Position numbers and translations under genes: made by a program
Assembly (NCBI GenBank): GCA_023853785.1
Contig: JAJIRX010000779.1
Coordinates: 124,001-188,000 of the forward strand
DNA length: 64,000 nt
Direction: 5' to 3'
Source of the DNA: Psilocybe azurescens
Taxonomy: Eukaryota > Basidiomycota > Agaricomycetes > Agaricales > Agrocybaceae
Part shown: positions 1 through 11,808 of the stretch, in pieces
Layout of the letters: the number at the start of each line of letters is the position of its first letter
Numbering within the stretch: position 1 is the first letter of the stretch
The notes under the pieces: model-generated
Told to the model about the DNA's origin: nothing
Database searches by the model: none
Seen by the model: only the letters and a program-made list of their open reading frames with translations

Positions 1-2
1 TC

Positions 3-478
3 GCAATCGGATTTCGTCAAATATTCCCTAAGAGCGATTCAGAACTGGACAGGGACTATAGACCAAACGACCCTCGATGGCTAACCACTATCTTTGGAGT
101 TGAAGAAGACACTCAAGCAGTTCAAGTCCTCGGCGCAGTAAGCACCCCGAAGGGCGTGTGCTCACCTTCCCAAACACACTCCAGTATAGCATGGAGCCAG
201 TTGAGCTCGAGGATCCCAGCAAACCAGGACATCTCAAGTTCGTGGTACTCTACCTTGTGGACCCTAATGTCAGGATCATCAGCACCGCTCATGTTCCATG
301 CCAACGTCGGGATTGGCTCGAGGAAGTTGTTATCCAGCAATCGGAGTCGGTTCCTTCGGATTTTCCGATCAGCCTGCAGGATGCTAAACTGCTGCGAGAG
401 GAGCTCATGAATGAGCGAGAGGATTTTGCGAGCGAGTTTGAATCAAAGATCGAGGTTATTGGCAATAATTTCTACTAA
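3..478 (+). CDS. DUF4246 family protein, 3' part, with a frameshift
   Basis: This is the C-terminal end of a fungal DUF4246 protein; the 5' part lies outside the window. The family is widespread in fungi and its biochemical role is not established. Seen in the sequence: the stretch before base 149 reads GAVSTP and the stretch after it reads LTFPNTLQYSMEP, then PGHLKFVVLYLVDPN and RIISTAHVP, the typical C-terminal core of this family (LTFPN...PGH+K...LVDPN.RI.ST..VP). The two halves are in different frames. One missing G in the GAA codon at 149-151 restores a continuous STPEGRVLTFPN-type junction, and the gap is far too short for an intron. The stop codon is TAA at 476-478. The short distance to the HAD gene on the same strand suggests a compact gene pair. 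Family assignment is confident; whether the break is real or an assembly error cannot be decided from this window. Confidence 0.75.
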
Positions 479-889
479 GCAGATACAAGTCGTGAGTTGA
501 GTCATCGCTGCCATATGTTACTCCCAGTCGGCTAGGTATCCTAATATCCCTAGTTCCCCACCGACGATAAATTCAAGTCTGTTGCATGTTTTGAATTGTG
601 TCCAGTTCCTTGGGCAATCTACGCGTCTTATTCCTTTTGGTACAAATCCCCAGTCGATTTTCTTATCTCCTTCATGATCAGAAGCAAATTTTTAATACAT
701 TGCTCGCTAAGAGCCTGGTCGCAGTCGCGAGCGGCACCGGCGACCGCAGTGAGTTGCATGTGCAGGTAATGACGTTGACTCACCGTTGTGACCCAGATGG
801 CCTCAAAAGCATGCATCACGGCTTATACTCCACTTCATCTTCACCCAGCATACATCCGCCTACACATATATCTTGGAAGCTAAACGCAA

Positions 890-1997
890 ATGTCACCCCA
901 AAAGAAATTGACAGACCACAAAATCTTGATTTTCGATGTCTACGGGACACTTGCGGTACGCCGATTCAGATTTTAACCCCTATCTAGTGATCCATCCATC
1001 AATCCATCCGAATCCTTACTAACATTGTCCTACTTTGTGCTATAGGATTGGGAGTCCGGACTATACAACGCCCTCAAACCTCTTCTCGAGCGTTATCCCG
1101 CGTCCCAGTCATGGACCCGCCAAGAAGCACTCAAAGCCTTCCTCTCCGTCGAGACCGACCTGCAAGTGCAGTATCCCGACATGATCTATAGCGATCTCCT
1201 CGCAAAAGTGCACGAAGGGCTGGAAGAACGGTTGAAGGCTCTCTCTGATGCCGCGCCGAGCGAGACACCAGAGAACCCATTCCTGTCTGCAGATGAGGCG
1301 GCGGCCACCTCCAGCGCAGGCGCAGGCACAAGCGCGAGTGGAGCTACAGACGCCAAGACATCGCCCAACTTGAACAACGACGACGACGAGCACAAGGCCT
1401 TCGGCGCGTCGATACAGAACTGGACCATATTCCCGGACACCTGCGCCGCGCTCCAGCGGCTCTCCAAGCACTTCAAGCTCGTCGTCCTCTCCAACGTCGA
1501 CCGCGAGTCCTTCCGGCACACGCACGCGCTCCTCTCCGAAGGTCCCACATGGGGCACCGTCTCCTCTGACATCAGCGTCTACACATACCCTGGGGCCCAA
1601 CCCGAACCGATTCTGGCACCCGCAGGCGACAAAGGGCTCGAAGTCGCCTTTCACGCTCATCGTTACGGCGCAGGATGTGGGATGCTACAAGCCCGCGTTG
1701 GTGGGTTCCGCGCCGTGCTGGATTACGCTGGGGCACATCCTGAGCTGTTCGGCGATCTTGAGCTCGGAGAGGGCTTGAGGTTAAAGAGAAAGCGCTGTCG
1801 GTCGCACAGAGCATACCGCACGATCACGTCGCGGCGAGCAACCTCGGAATGCGCAGCGTGTGGATTGATAGGCAGAGCGCGGTGACGTGCAACGTCGATC
1901 CGGATGGACAAGGTACAAAGAGAAATGGAGCTGGAAATTCGAGACGTTGGGTGAGATGGCGGACGCTGTGGAAAAAGAATTGGCTGAAAGCAAATGA
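890..1997 (+). CDS. HAD-like hydrolase (haloacid dehalogenase type), frame-broken
   Basis: This is a haloacid-dehalogenase superfamily hydrolase, expected to be a soluble cytosolic enzyme acting through an aspartyl intermediate. Exon 1 (890-956) starts at ATG and ends with FDVYGTLA, which is HAD motif I with the nucleophilic Asp. An 89-nt intron (957-1045) follows. Exon 2 carries motif II (VVLSNVDRESF), then TLIVTAQDVGCYKPA with the motif III Lys, and later IPHDHVAASNLGMRSVWIDR, the motif IV region. The order and spacing fit type-II (L-2-haloacid dehalogenase-like) proteins. These pieces lie in successive frames: 2, 0, 2, 1, 0. Breaks are near 1590-1605, 1690, 1777 and 1914. The last frame gives a plausible helical C-terminus ending AVEKELAESK and a TGA at 1995-1997. 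An acidic, Ala/Ser-rich insertion sits between motifs I and II. Substrate unknown. Either a decayed gene or an assembly-damaged one. Confidence 0.7.
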
Positions 1998-4900
1998 TCA
2001 GGAAGTTGTACGAATACAAATAGTTAATTTATCGTGATGGAGCATTCGCAAAACGATGAAATGGCCGCCATTCGGATGCCTGTACAAGCTATCTAGCGGG
2101 TGTAAAAGAATATCGACTTCTACTGATAGTGGAGGCTATTTGTCTTGATACAGCGAGGAACATCTGGTATATAATACGGCAGGAGTCCGACATTTAGAGT
2201 GAATATCATCACTAAAAGACGATTCATGAAGATGAAACGCAGGTTAACCCCCTTGCTGTCCAACATAGTATGACCGCGCGGACTATGACATCGATTAGTG
2301 TCAATGTTGAGCCAGACAATATGAGAACTTACCAGAGTAGATTCGGACGATTGGTAACTGCAGCGGCTCAAAGATCTTACATAAACACATGCAGACCCAT
2401 ATTCTACACTTCTGATCCCACCATGCTCAGCTCATGGATAGGATATGTTTAGAGTCGACCTAATTGAACAATAGCGTATGAGCAAACCATAGCTTTATGA
2501 CAATCAACAAACACTAAGAACGCGGTATGCCCATCAGCTTTCCGTTCTTGACCAAGAGCCCGAGCGGTTCCTCCCGACACTGTCAAGCAGAGACAGCGCT
2601 GGGAATATACCAGAACGAACTGCGAGGTCTGGGGTTTCACCGAGGGCGCGACATTACATCGCAAACCCTCTCCAGGGTGTGAAATTCTGCATCATTTGGG
2701 GTGCATTCATACCGCACTAGTGCTGGCGTATGAGAGAATAGAATAACGTACCAATGCTTGGTATTGAACAATATTTTCGTTGCCAACACTGGATCCAAAT
2801 CTGGATGGGCAAAGCGAGGTGAAAAAATGATTCACTGTCGTGTCATCGAAATCCCTTGTCCGACATCCTATCCCATCATTTGAAGCGATAATCCTCGGCC
2901 ATCTTCCCGCTGCTCAGTATTCGTCATACATATGTCGATGTTCCAATTTCGAAGACGTCCAGAATCCGACACCGTAGGAACAACTGATCAGTATTTCGCG
3001 ATGAATAGAGTTGTCTACGATGCGTCCGAATTGGCCGACGAGTCCAAACCAAGTCCAAATGGTTAAGATAGAATTGCCGCCATAGGTTGATAGTTCGTCT
3101 TGTTATGACACCCCTGTCATTTCTAGAATAAGAGCCCTGTCTCGCCCATGGTGCAGGCTTGAAGGTTGTTTCGTCCGAAAGACAGTGTCCAAAAGAGGTT
3201 ACTGTACAAGAGGTTACGAGTATGATATGGAAAGACAGAGAAATCTAGGGTGACATGTGTTGAAGAATAGTGACAAATGGTTTTACAGGAGTAGTTTCGC
3301 GAAACATAATGCACACGGAACTTTGAGAGCTTTGAGGCGGAAAATACATGCTGACCACCACCAACAGCGTGAGAATAAAAACGCGACGCGACGCGTGCCT
3401 GCCGAACGGCAGTTTACTAGGTTCAGTGCCTCAGTAAATACATTATTACTGACTTTACTAGGTATCTACTATTCACTCACCGTGTCTACATGGACATCTC
3501 GTAGTGCAATCTATATTATCTACTATCGTATATAACGAATGTATCTAACTTGAAAGAATTTGAATTTGAAAGCTATATAGTACCATCAATTGTTTATCAA
3601 GCTACCCGCGACGCCTTTGCTTGAGTTGTACATATTGCGCAAAAGCCTCATATCGCAGGTACCTTCAGTTCTTAGCCGACGTCAGGTGCTTCGTTCAAGA
3701 ATAGACCAACGTATCAAGCTTGCCTGTAACGCAAACAGCCCATAACTTGCTTAAAAGTAATTATACCTGCCAAGTTATTTCAAGCCAGCGAAGGGCCCCC
3801 AAGGAAAGCGGCGATTGATAATTAGTATACAGCCTGCGCATGCGTGCACATGTACAAGCGACCTCGTCGACGTGATACGGCAGCCCGCAAGTAGATATGT
3901 GACGAAAGCACTAGCCAGCAAAAATTGTATGTACATAGACCTATTATAAGTGGTGATATCATGAATATGTACATACGTAAGGCCCACGAAGAACCTACAC
4001 CCTACACGGAATCATGATGCGAGCCGTCGAGAGTGACATCGACGTCGCTGCCAGTGCCAATCCAACGTCCATGTAGGCTGTCCACCATCAACATATTGAC
4101 ATCGCTGGCAGCGGGGATCGGTCCAGGGGAAACAAAGTTGCCGAGCTTCTAGCCTCGAGCCTAAATGACGCAGACGCTTGAACTTTGACGCTTGATGCAC
4201 AGGCGGGCGCTGGCGGCTGGCCAGTCGACCTAGGTCCTAAACCTAAACTCCTCTTCGCACGAAATGACGATCCAAACCTGCTCTGGGCACAGCGGCTTCT
4301 GCCCGGCGGACACATAGAATTGGGCATCGTAACATGCTGCAACCCGTCACACCTGGAAGTGGGGCGAGGTACAATGTACATAAGCCGGGAGGTACTTGAA
4401 GGGATGGCTTGCCAATGGCGGGCGTTGAGAAGGGGCCTGGGGTCTAGGCCATTGAGCGCTCTGATATGCATGACTCGAGGGTGCAGCAGGGGATTCGGGA
4501 ACCCACGGCCAAGGGACCAGGGACAAGCGAGGTGATCAAGGTATGACATACGGCAACGAGTCGGAGCTGGAGTCGCGACATGGACATGATAGCAAGAGTC
4601 ATCCGTTGGATACACTATTATCGTCGTATGGATAGTTTGATGCTGGATAGGATGTGCGTGTGCATGAGAAGTGAAGTGTAGATGACGGCGTGGTAGGCTG
4701 TGGCTGTGGCTGACGGGCTATGAGAATAAGGTGTCGAAGAAGTCGGAAGTCGAAGAGGAACAAAGAAAATGCGCAGTGGGAAGGGTATGAAAAAATTGCA
4801 GGAGATGACGCTAATAAATAGGTTTTAAAAAAGGATGAGAAAGCACAGAAAGAAAAGGAAGAAGAGCTGCTACGATAATGAATATAGCATGATGGATGGG

Positions 4901-5011
4901 TGTAGAATTTGAAACGCAACGTCCTTTGTACTTGTCGACATACACATCGCATAGATAGATATTCCCTGTGAAATAGTATAGAATAAGGTATATAAAAAAC
5001 AATTCAAAAAA
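1998..5011. other. Intergenic, no gene recognised
   Basis: No open frame here has a recognisable domain, a convincing exon-intron series, or protein-like composition on either strand. The right-hand end (about 4600-5010) is A/T-rich and is probably 3' flank of the DUF7729 gene that ends at 5012. Confidence 0.5.
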
Positions 5012-6564
5012 TCAAACCAAATAACCCCAGTAAAATGAACGTAAAGATGATATAAAAAAATCCCAGACAGAGAAGACATGTAAATCAATAAAACCCGAGT
5101 GAGCGAAGCGAAGATGTGTCGGGTTGGTAAAAAGAGCATGGGGCATGATCTCTAGAAGGATAGCAGTCGTCACGATAATGATGTTGTCGATAATGATGAT
5201 AATGATAACGAAGAGCCCAGGAACACCCACGAAGCTCCCAATCAGCGACCAAGACGGAACCCTCAACGACGGCATCGCCGCACTCGCGACATTAGCAGTT
5301 TGCGCAAACGCCGCGCCGCACAGCTGCACCGACAGCGCCGCCGATGAGTCATAGGTCGCCTTCAGCCCTGTCAACAGCGGCCCCATCACCGAATCAGCCA
5401 GAGCGGCCGAGTACACCCCCATCACGCTCTTTGAACAGGCGGAACAGGTGGGTGTGGCAGATTTAGGGAGGGGATGCCCAGTGGCAGCGAGTAGTAGTAC
5501 AGATCCGAGGGATTTGGGTTCCGCACCGCGTTGATGTAGCAGTAGGTGTTCGATGTTGGATCCGGTAGACAGGCGACGTCGTGCATGGCTTGGAATGCAT
5601 TTAGACCTGGATGATGATTGAGTTGTTCAAATCTTTTTTAAAAAGAATGAAATGAACAGTGAATCGACGACGTACCCATGAGCGTGGTGACTACCAATGT
5701 GTTTTTGTCAGATAGTTCTTGCGAGCACGCGGTGTTGAGCGCGGACGCGAACCATCCCATGTTCGCTTTGCATTGGCCATAATCAACGTTTGTGTTACAT
5801 GTCCCCCAAATCAACGAGTTCATAAGTGTCAGGTTTGTCTGGGCCTATTAGAGTAATAATAATAGTCAGTTATAGAAAAAGAAAAAAGTCGAGGGAATGA
5901 AATTGAATGGAGCATTCGCCGTACATTAATAAAATCATTGGAAGTGCCCAGTAACGAAAACGGACGACATGATCGGAACGTTGTTGTTGAGCTGGTCATG
6001 TTCGAGAAGAACGTGGCGCAAGAAACGCTGGAGAAGTTGGAGGCAATATTATCATCGAAGGGCTGGGGGAATGGGGTAGGTAGAACAGGAGGGGAGGAGG
6101 GAATTTGGGGTATGGTTTGAGAAGCAGTGGCTGTCGAGGATGTGGAGGGCGCGGATGAGCTGCTCGACGAAGAGGGGATGAAGATGAGGATGAAGAGGGT
6201 GGAGAGACTGCAGACTGGGGTTCGGGTGCTGGGTGTCTCTTCAAATGTGGGCGCCATGTTGATAGCCGTTCCGAGACCAAGCCATGCCACGAGAGTGATT
6301 GCAGTGTGGTCGAGGTCGAGGAGAAGTCCTGTGTGACGCGATGCAAGGTATACCCTCTATATGCGGTCAAAAGGACCACGAAAATGGGCACGAAGAGAAC
6401 CGCCCATCGATACCGTCGTCCAGTCCGGCGCTTGCCTTCATGTGTGGAGGAGGAGGGGTATGGTAGGGATTCTTCCTCCATGGGTTTTTCGAGCGGGGGA
6501 CCGCTGCCAGGGCAGAGGACTCTCTCGAAACGAAGGGCCGAGGGGAGGGAGGAGGTGTGAACAT
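5012..6564 (-). CDS. DUF7729-type fungal secreted/membrane-anchored protein
   Basis: This is a fungal surface protein of the DUF7729 type, function unknown. Reading leftwards from ATG at 6564 it opens MFTPPPSPRP, a start often seen in this basidiomycete family. A basic segment and a membrane anchor follow (GRRYRWAVLFVPIFVVLLTA), then a long Ser/Pro/Thr linker. The conserved Cys-containing domain (VSCATFFSNMT, FRSCRPFSLL, WGTCNTNVDYGQC, CLPDPTSNTYCYINAV, SATPTCSACS) comes next. Two introns are clear, about 5847-5925 and 5604-5673. The tail has a hydrophobic Ile-rich segment that could be a second anchor or GPI-type signal. The reading needs three 1-nt corrections: in the C5 run after AAVP (about 6510), in the Ser-rich linker (about 6170), and in the run at 5470-5473 (four where five are needed). 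All three are homopolymers. The exact C-terminus is uncertain. The family call rests on the Cys pattern and is moderately sure. Confidence 0.65.
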
Positions 6565-8749
6565 GTCGCCGTACGGTAACTTTTAAAAGAGCGTGAAAAG
6601 CCAAAAGAGTGTGTAGATAATTGGTCAAGTGTCTGGGGTGATATCGCCTCGTCAAAATCTGCGGACAGGGATAGCTCAGTAAAGAGAGCTATGTCTGATG
6701 ATACTTGATACTTGCCCTGGAACTTGATAAAGCAAGCTCGTGATACGCAAGCAAGCAAACAAAGCACAGGTTTGAGGGATGGACAGTCCTCCTCTTTGTG
6801 GTGGACGTCAATACACAGGCGTTGAAAGCCACATGCCAAGATGAACGGTGAGAACAGCGTGTGTTGTATTTTTATTTCAGCCGCCATTTTCTGTGCAAGA
6901 CAAATTTGGGGTCAAGTCCGAAGACCAATGGCCGCGCGTGTTCACAAGGTCCCATCAACTGTTATTTCTTGCCGAGCCTACGCCGAGCACTCCACTCTCA
7001 CAGACCGTCACCTCAGCGAGAGATGAAATTGCTGGGACGACAAAGACACTATGCATATATCCATCCACGCTCCTCTATGTAGCCCTCTCTAGTCTCTATG
7101 CGCGTATTCCTTTTCCAAGAGGGCGTCTGTTCGTGTTTCAAATTGGATGCGGAGGACCAAACGTCCCGCCATCTCGGAACAAATGTTCCAATCTCTATAT
7201 AGTTCTGATCCAAGAAAGGACGTCCTTCATCAGCCTTCATCGTGACTGCGTCGGGTGACCCAGTAAGTCTATTACACAACTATCTACGTAGTAGTAGCAC
7301 CATACTCTGTCTATCTCTCTTTTACTCTTTTCCAGACCTGAAAAACCCTTCCGCCCAGTACGGACTGCTCGCACTTTTCCAAGCTAGAAAGGTACCGAAT
7401 GTCAATACCGCCTCGCGTCATTGATGCTGTTCCATCATCAGCAAGTCGTGATCCACTCAGAAGTACCGCCCCCGCGCATCTGAACCCCGAATCTGTTTCA
7501 CGGTAGATTCCCGACTACATTCATTCATAAGTACATCAAAGGCGCCCACAAATTTGAGCGACAGATATTCAGGACACCGTCAAGTCTGTAACAGAGGCTA
7601 GTTCCCTCCACTAAATAGCGTGTATGCACACGAGTCAAGCCAGCCATCAACATGTTATAGCAAATCATCATACACGAGTTAGTGGCTTATAATTGGATTT
7701 TTGGGGTACTGATGGCATTCTTAATAGAAATGCTGGCATAACCTATTTTTATTGATTAGTAGGTCCTCGAGTCCTGGACCGTCTAGACTCTGGATGAATC
7801 TGATGTACTGTGCGTATACATGCCATTACCTTATACGCCGTTGGGGGCTCGAAAGACCGCGTCGGGTTTCTGCATGCATCTGCACGCATCAGAAATCAGT
7901 CGGCGAAACACGGCAAACATATTGGATATGCACTTGAGCTCACGCTACGGCCCCACATAACGAACGCCAACTCCGCCAATCATATGTAAGCCAGGACCCT
8001 TGTAGAACCTGTAATTGTAGTGTGCAAGCGCCCGCCGCTACTTCATTTGTGTGCGCCACATTACCTGCCAAGAGGGTTTATACTTCCGCCCATTTGACAT
8101 ACGTAAAACGTGGAGTTCGAGTCCTATAGCCTAACGCCCCACGATCATGCATCCGGCAGTGGAGCTCAGCATGCATAATGTCCGAATGTGGTCAAGAATG
8201 TGCCATATTGAGCAAGTGCGACTGCTTCGGTGCCTGCAGGCTTCGCGTGCCTTTTCCATGGTCATATCAGGTTCTTCTTTGAATGCGTTGACAATCTATG
8301 TCTTTTTCGTGATATTAATTTTGGAAGAACGTGTATTAGTCCCTAGCCATCTTTATGGAGCGCGAACTAAGAATTATCGACAGGAATATTACAGTCGCAT
8401 GCGGACGAGTTTTCCTTTCAACGACTATTATAGAGCTTTCAGCCGTTCTTGCGACCATCATTGGCTCATTGATGAAAAAGAATGCTTTAAAGAGTAGACT
8501 CACTATATAATATAATATAATATAATTCCGAGATAATGAACCTCAGTATGCCAATCCCATCTTGCAAACACTTGCAAAAGACATCTACGTCGACTCATTT
8601 TTGACGGGCCTGACTGCCAGCATGGCAAACAAGATAGGTAATGGCTGGGGCTCCGGGTTGTATTCATCCATTGGTTATTGGCTTCAGACAGGGTATGAAA
8701 TGGAACATCAAAAACCTTGGCATGTAATGAGACAATTCACAATATAGTA
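6565..8749. other. Intergenic, no gene recognised
   Basis: Upstream flank of the DUF7729 gene followed by sequence without a recognisable coding series on either strand. A short AT microsatellite (TAATATAATA repeated) lies near 8508-8530. Confidence 0.5.
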
Positions 8750-8754
8750 TTCAT

Positions 8755-9495
8755 TGACAAAATTTACAGGACAGATACTCAGTTAAGCAACTAGCGAAAA
8801 AGACGTCTGTGTCTCGATCGGGAGTCACAACAGTTCCCCATCTACTGCTAACACGATGTATGCACACCACAAAAGGAAGGCATGGCGGCCTGGCTAGGGC
8901 GGAACACGGAGGTTCCCCATTGTGCAACCCAGCGGCCGTCAAATAATTCTAGTCCATGGATCAAACCGTCAATGACAATAGCAAACATAATTTCGAAGAC
9001 AGTCTCGCCAAGTTTGCAATGCACTTGTATGCTTCTCTATCACAAACGACTTTGTTGACCGGAGCGGGAGCCAATGTGGCTACCTGTTATAGTAAAACGA
9101 TAGCCTAAATCAGTGTTCGACCTCCACGGTGATCAAGGGCTTGCTCTTACGCCGCCGACGGGGCTTTCGTGGAAGACGTTGGTGCTCCACTGGGCAACCC
9201 ATTTGCCGTCATTTTATTCCTGTTAAATAAGCAGAATACAATGCGCTTGAAGTTCAAATGACGCCAGAAACATGAAAAGACGGACCAAGTTAGCAGTGCA
9301 CTTGTGTGTGTCTCCATCGCAGTTCAGATGGATGATGGGAATAGGCACCATAGCCATCTTGAGCTATCGTGATATAAGCATTTTGCACCACACCAGTCTG
9401 GTTGCCTCATACACACCATGGTTTCCTTGTGGTCAGGAGCACCGAAAGGCCAGTGGAACATGGCTGCCATGTTCCGTTACGCAACCCATCGGCCG
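8755..9495 (-). pseudogene. Three decayed tandem copies of a repeated coding unit
   Basis: Three units of roughly 270-285 bp are recognisable on the minus strand. Each begins with a conserved block read as DGRWVAQWGTSVF (about 8942-8900), DGKWVAQWSTNVF (about 9210-9165) and DGRWVA followed by a break (about 9495-9470). Each then carries a second block about 140-190 bp downstream: TPDRDTDVFFASCL, CDREAYKCIANLARL and CDGDTHKCTANLVRL. Splice-like ends (TATAACAG and GGCGTAAGA) flank some blocks. Stops and frame changes interrupt every unit, so no full gene can be built. Conservation at the amino-acid level between copies suggests that the units once coded for protein. I do not recognise the domain. 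It could instead be a non-coding tandem repeat. Confidence 0.4.
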
Positions 9496-11808
9496 TCACC
9501 GTAGTCCCATACAGCATTGCAGTGAGGCAATGAGCTCAAGAAAAGGGTGCGTTCTTTGCCTACCAGATCTGTCCAGTATTTTTCTGACTGGGGTAGCTGT
9601 ACAAAACTCCCTTGCAACCTCTGGCTGCTGGGCCCCGACAACTGTGGCTGCCTTCTATGGGCCCCTAGCCGATCTGTAAGGTTCCCTAAATTAGCCTCTT
9701 TTGCTCCGTATATTAACTAAACATAAAACAGACGCTCCGACGGGAATGTATTCTGCAACCAATTTGTTCCTGGAGGATGTAACCCATCATGTCTTCCGCT
9801 GGCTCATCTGGGCCGAGCTACCAAAGCGTGGATTAGATTAGACGACGTAGAGCATCTCATCTGTGGCTGTGCATGGTTTGCATGCTAGCGCGCTTTCGTA
9901 GTTAGAACAACAAAGCACCTTGCCTGCAACGCTATACTGCATGGCTGCTCGACGGGGCATTCCGAGCCATTCCCGACATGAGCTGCTGGGGTAGGCCATT
10001 TAGGCCAACTCCAACAGCACTGCCAATACTAGGCACCCCGTCAGGCTTGGAGGCATATGAATCAATCTTGGAGGCGCAGTGCTGGTTGTCTTGTTTGGAA
10101 ATGGTGTAACCCTTTAAGAAAGTAAATGAACAGCGATCAAAGAGAAAGGTGTTCAAGTGCAAGTGTAAATAAATATGCTCCATGCTTCGTTGATAGGTCC
10201 GGGCTGTATGTACAAACTACAATAATCATGAAGTACCCACATATAGCGTACGTTACTATATGTCAGATTGAAGGTATCGTCTTTGGTCAGATCGAAAAAG
10301 CTGTAACTGAAGTTAGGGGTGCCGGCATCTGGATCGTTATTTTTAGAAAATAACGCATGTAACCCGGTCACAATGACGATGGCGATCAGTGCCACACAGT
10401 GACTGAGCAGAGAGCAACGGCGAGGACAACCCCGGCCATTAATGTATGATCGACTTTAATGAGTGGCATGCTCCGGTCCCAGTCTCCAATGGCCTGTCAT
10501 AACTTACCCGACGTCTCCATCATGCTTTTGTTTGGCCCTTTCTCCAAGTTGTACCTCTTCTCTTCTCATACTACTACGACTACTACTAGCACCAGCCTGC
10601 TCTACGCAGGCCGCAGCACCTCGATCCATTCTACACTCAAATATCACACCAAGGCATCCGATTACCCTCAAGCGGGGCTATTTATAGGCTTTTGGACTTA
10701 AAAATAAGGTGAGCTTGGTGGGATAATAAAAGCGAAAATGGGATGGCTTATTTTTGGAAGGCCCTGTGCTTCGCGGACTGCGTGCATCTGCATCACCTCA
10801 AGTAAACCGGCGGATCCATCTTTCTCACCCTAATAGTCACTTCGGACGTGCCCAGGGCCCCAATTAGACTGAGCTCGCACCGGGTGGACGTGGGCTGCGG
10901 ACGCTCCGTCGCCTCGTGAACTTTTGCACGGATTGGGCATTTGGAGCTCAGGCCTGTTCTGACCGTTTTGGATCGTTAGGGGGCCGGATTTCCCTCGCCT
11001 GCTGCGCGTTTATTTCTCTTTCTTCGTTCTGTGGACCGTTTTCTTTTGATCGATTTTATTTTGGATTGGATTAGGTGGAGAAGCGAAGAGAAGAAGGGAA
11101 GAGATAACTGCGACGCAATTTGTCGTTCCATTTTTCATTTTCGATCGCCACCACCCCCAACTTTCGTATCACCGTTGCCATTGCCATTGCCACTAGTGCC
11201 AGTGTTGCTACTAGTGGCTGAGCGCTGGACTACTGTTACACCCTCCTCCCACATACCCCCTACTCCTATCACACGACCCTTGACTGGCAAACTACGAACT
11301 ACAAACATCCGTCTCTTTCTTAATCTCTATGTAAGTAACTCTTTGTGTCTATATGATGTTGTTGCCAATGTCTGACAACAATGATCGTGTGCAGCTCGTC
11401 GCCTTTCTTCTTTGGGCTTCGTCACTTCTGGCGCTAGTTCAGCCCAGTACAAGCCACTGAACCTGCGACAACGTGCTCGGCTCCTCTTCTATATACTTGA
11501 CTTTCCTGGGGTGACCTGCGAAACTCGTGGAGTCTCGATCATAGGGGTGTCATTGTCATTCATCGTCACATCCGCTTTCACTTGCACTTACACTTTCGTA
11601 CCCCGCACGTCCGAGTCCGCGACGTATCATTCCAGTCAAAGCCAGCGCGTTCTCATAGCGATACGCACTCTCGCTGCACCCATACCCATACCCATACCCA
11701 TACCCACACCCGTGGAATACCCAACGAACTCGAGTCTATAACCACCCTCCAACAGCCTTAAGCCTTCAGCCTTCAACCCCCATTTACCCCCAACCACACC
11801 GCAGCATA
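9496..11808. other. Intergenic with one isolated intron-like signal and the DUF1769 upstream region
   Basis: No gene is recognised. One intron-like segment stands out on the plus strand at 9676-9731: GTAAGG donor, TTAACTAAAC branch-like site, AACAG acceptor. It joins frames reading PLADL and RSDGNVFCNQF, perhaps a relic exon pair. From about 10980 the sequence turns pyrimidine-rich and is likely promoter and 5' UTR of the DUF1769 gene, including a CCCATA microsatellite. Confidence 0.35.
11679..11712 (+). repeat. CCCATA hexanucleotide microsatellite
   Basis: About four to five tandem CCCATA units lie about 100 bp upstream of the DUF1769 start codon, probably in the 5' UTR or core promoter. 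Confidence 0.8.

Noticed and set aside
4088..4615. 175-codon minus-strand open frame
   Set aside because: Composition is not protein-like, with scattered Cys and Pro and no conserved block, and the opposite strand is also open.
6660..6740. tRNA-like D-arm (TAGCTCAGT...GAGC)
   Set aside because: No matching T-arm with TTCRA, acceptor stem or anticodon arm could be formed downstream.
8090..8140. B-box-like GTTCGAGTCC suggesting a tRNA
   Set aside because: The flanking bases do not pair as a T-arm and no A box lies at the right distance upstream.
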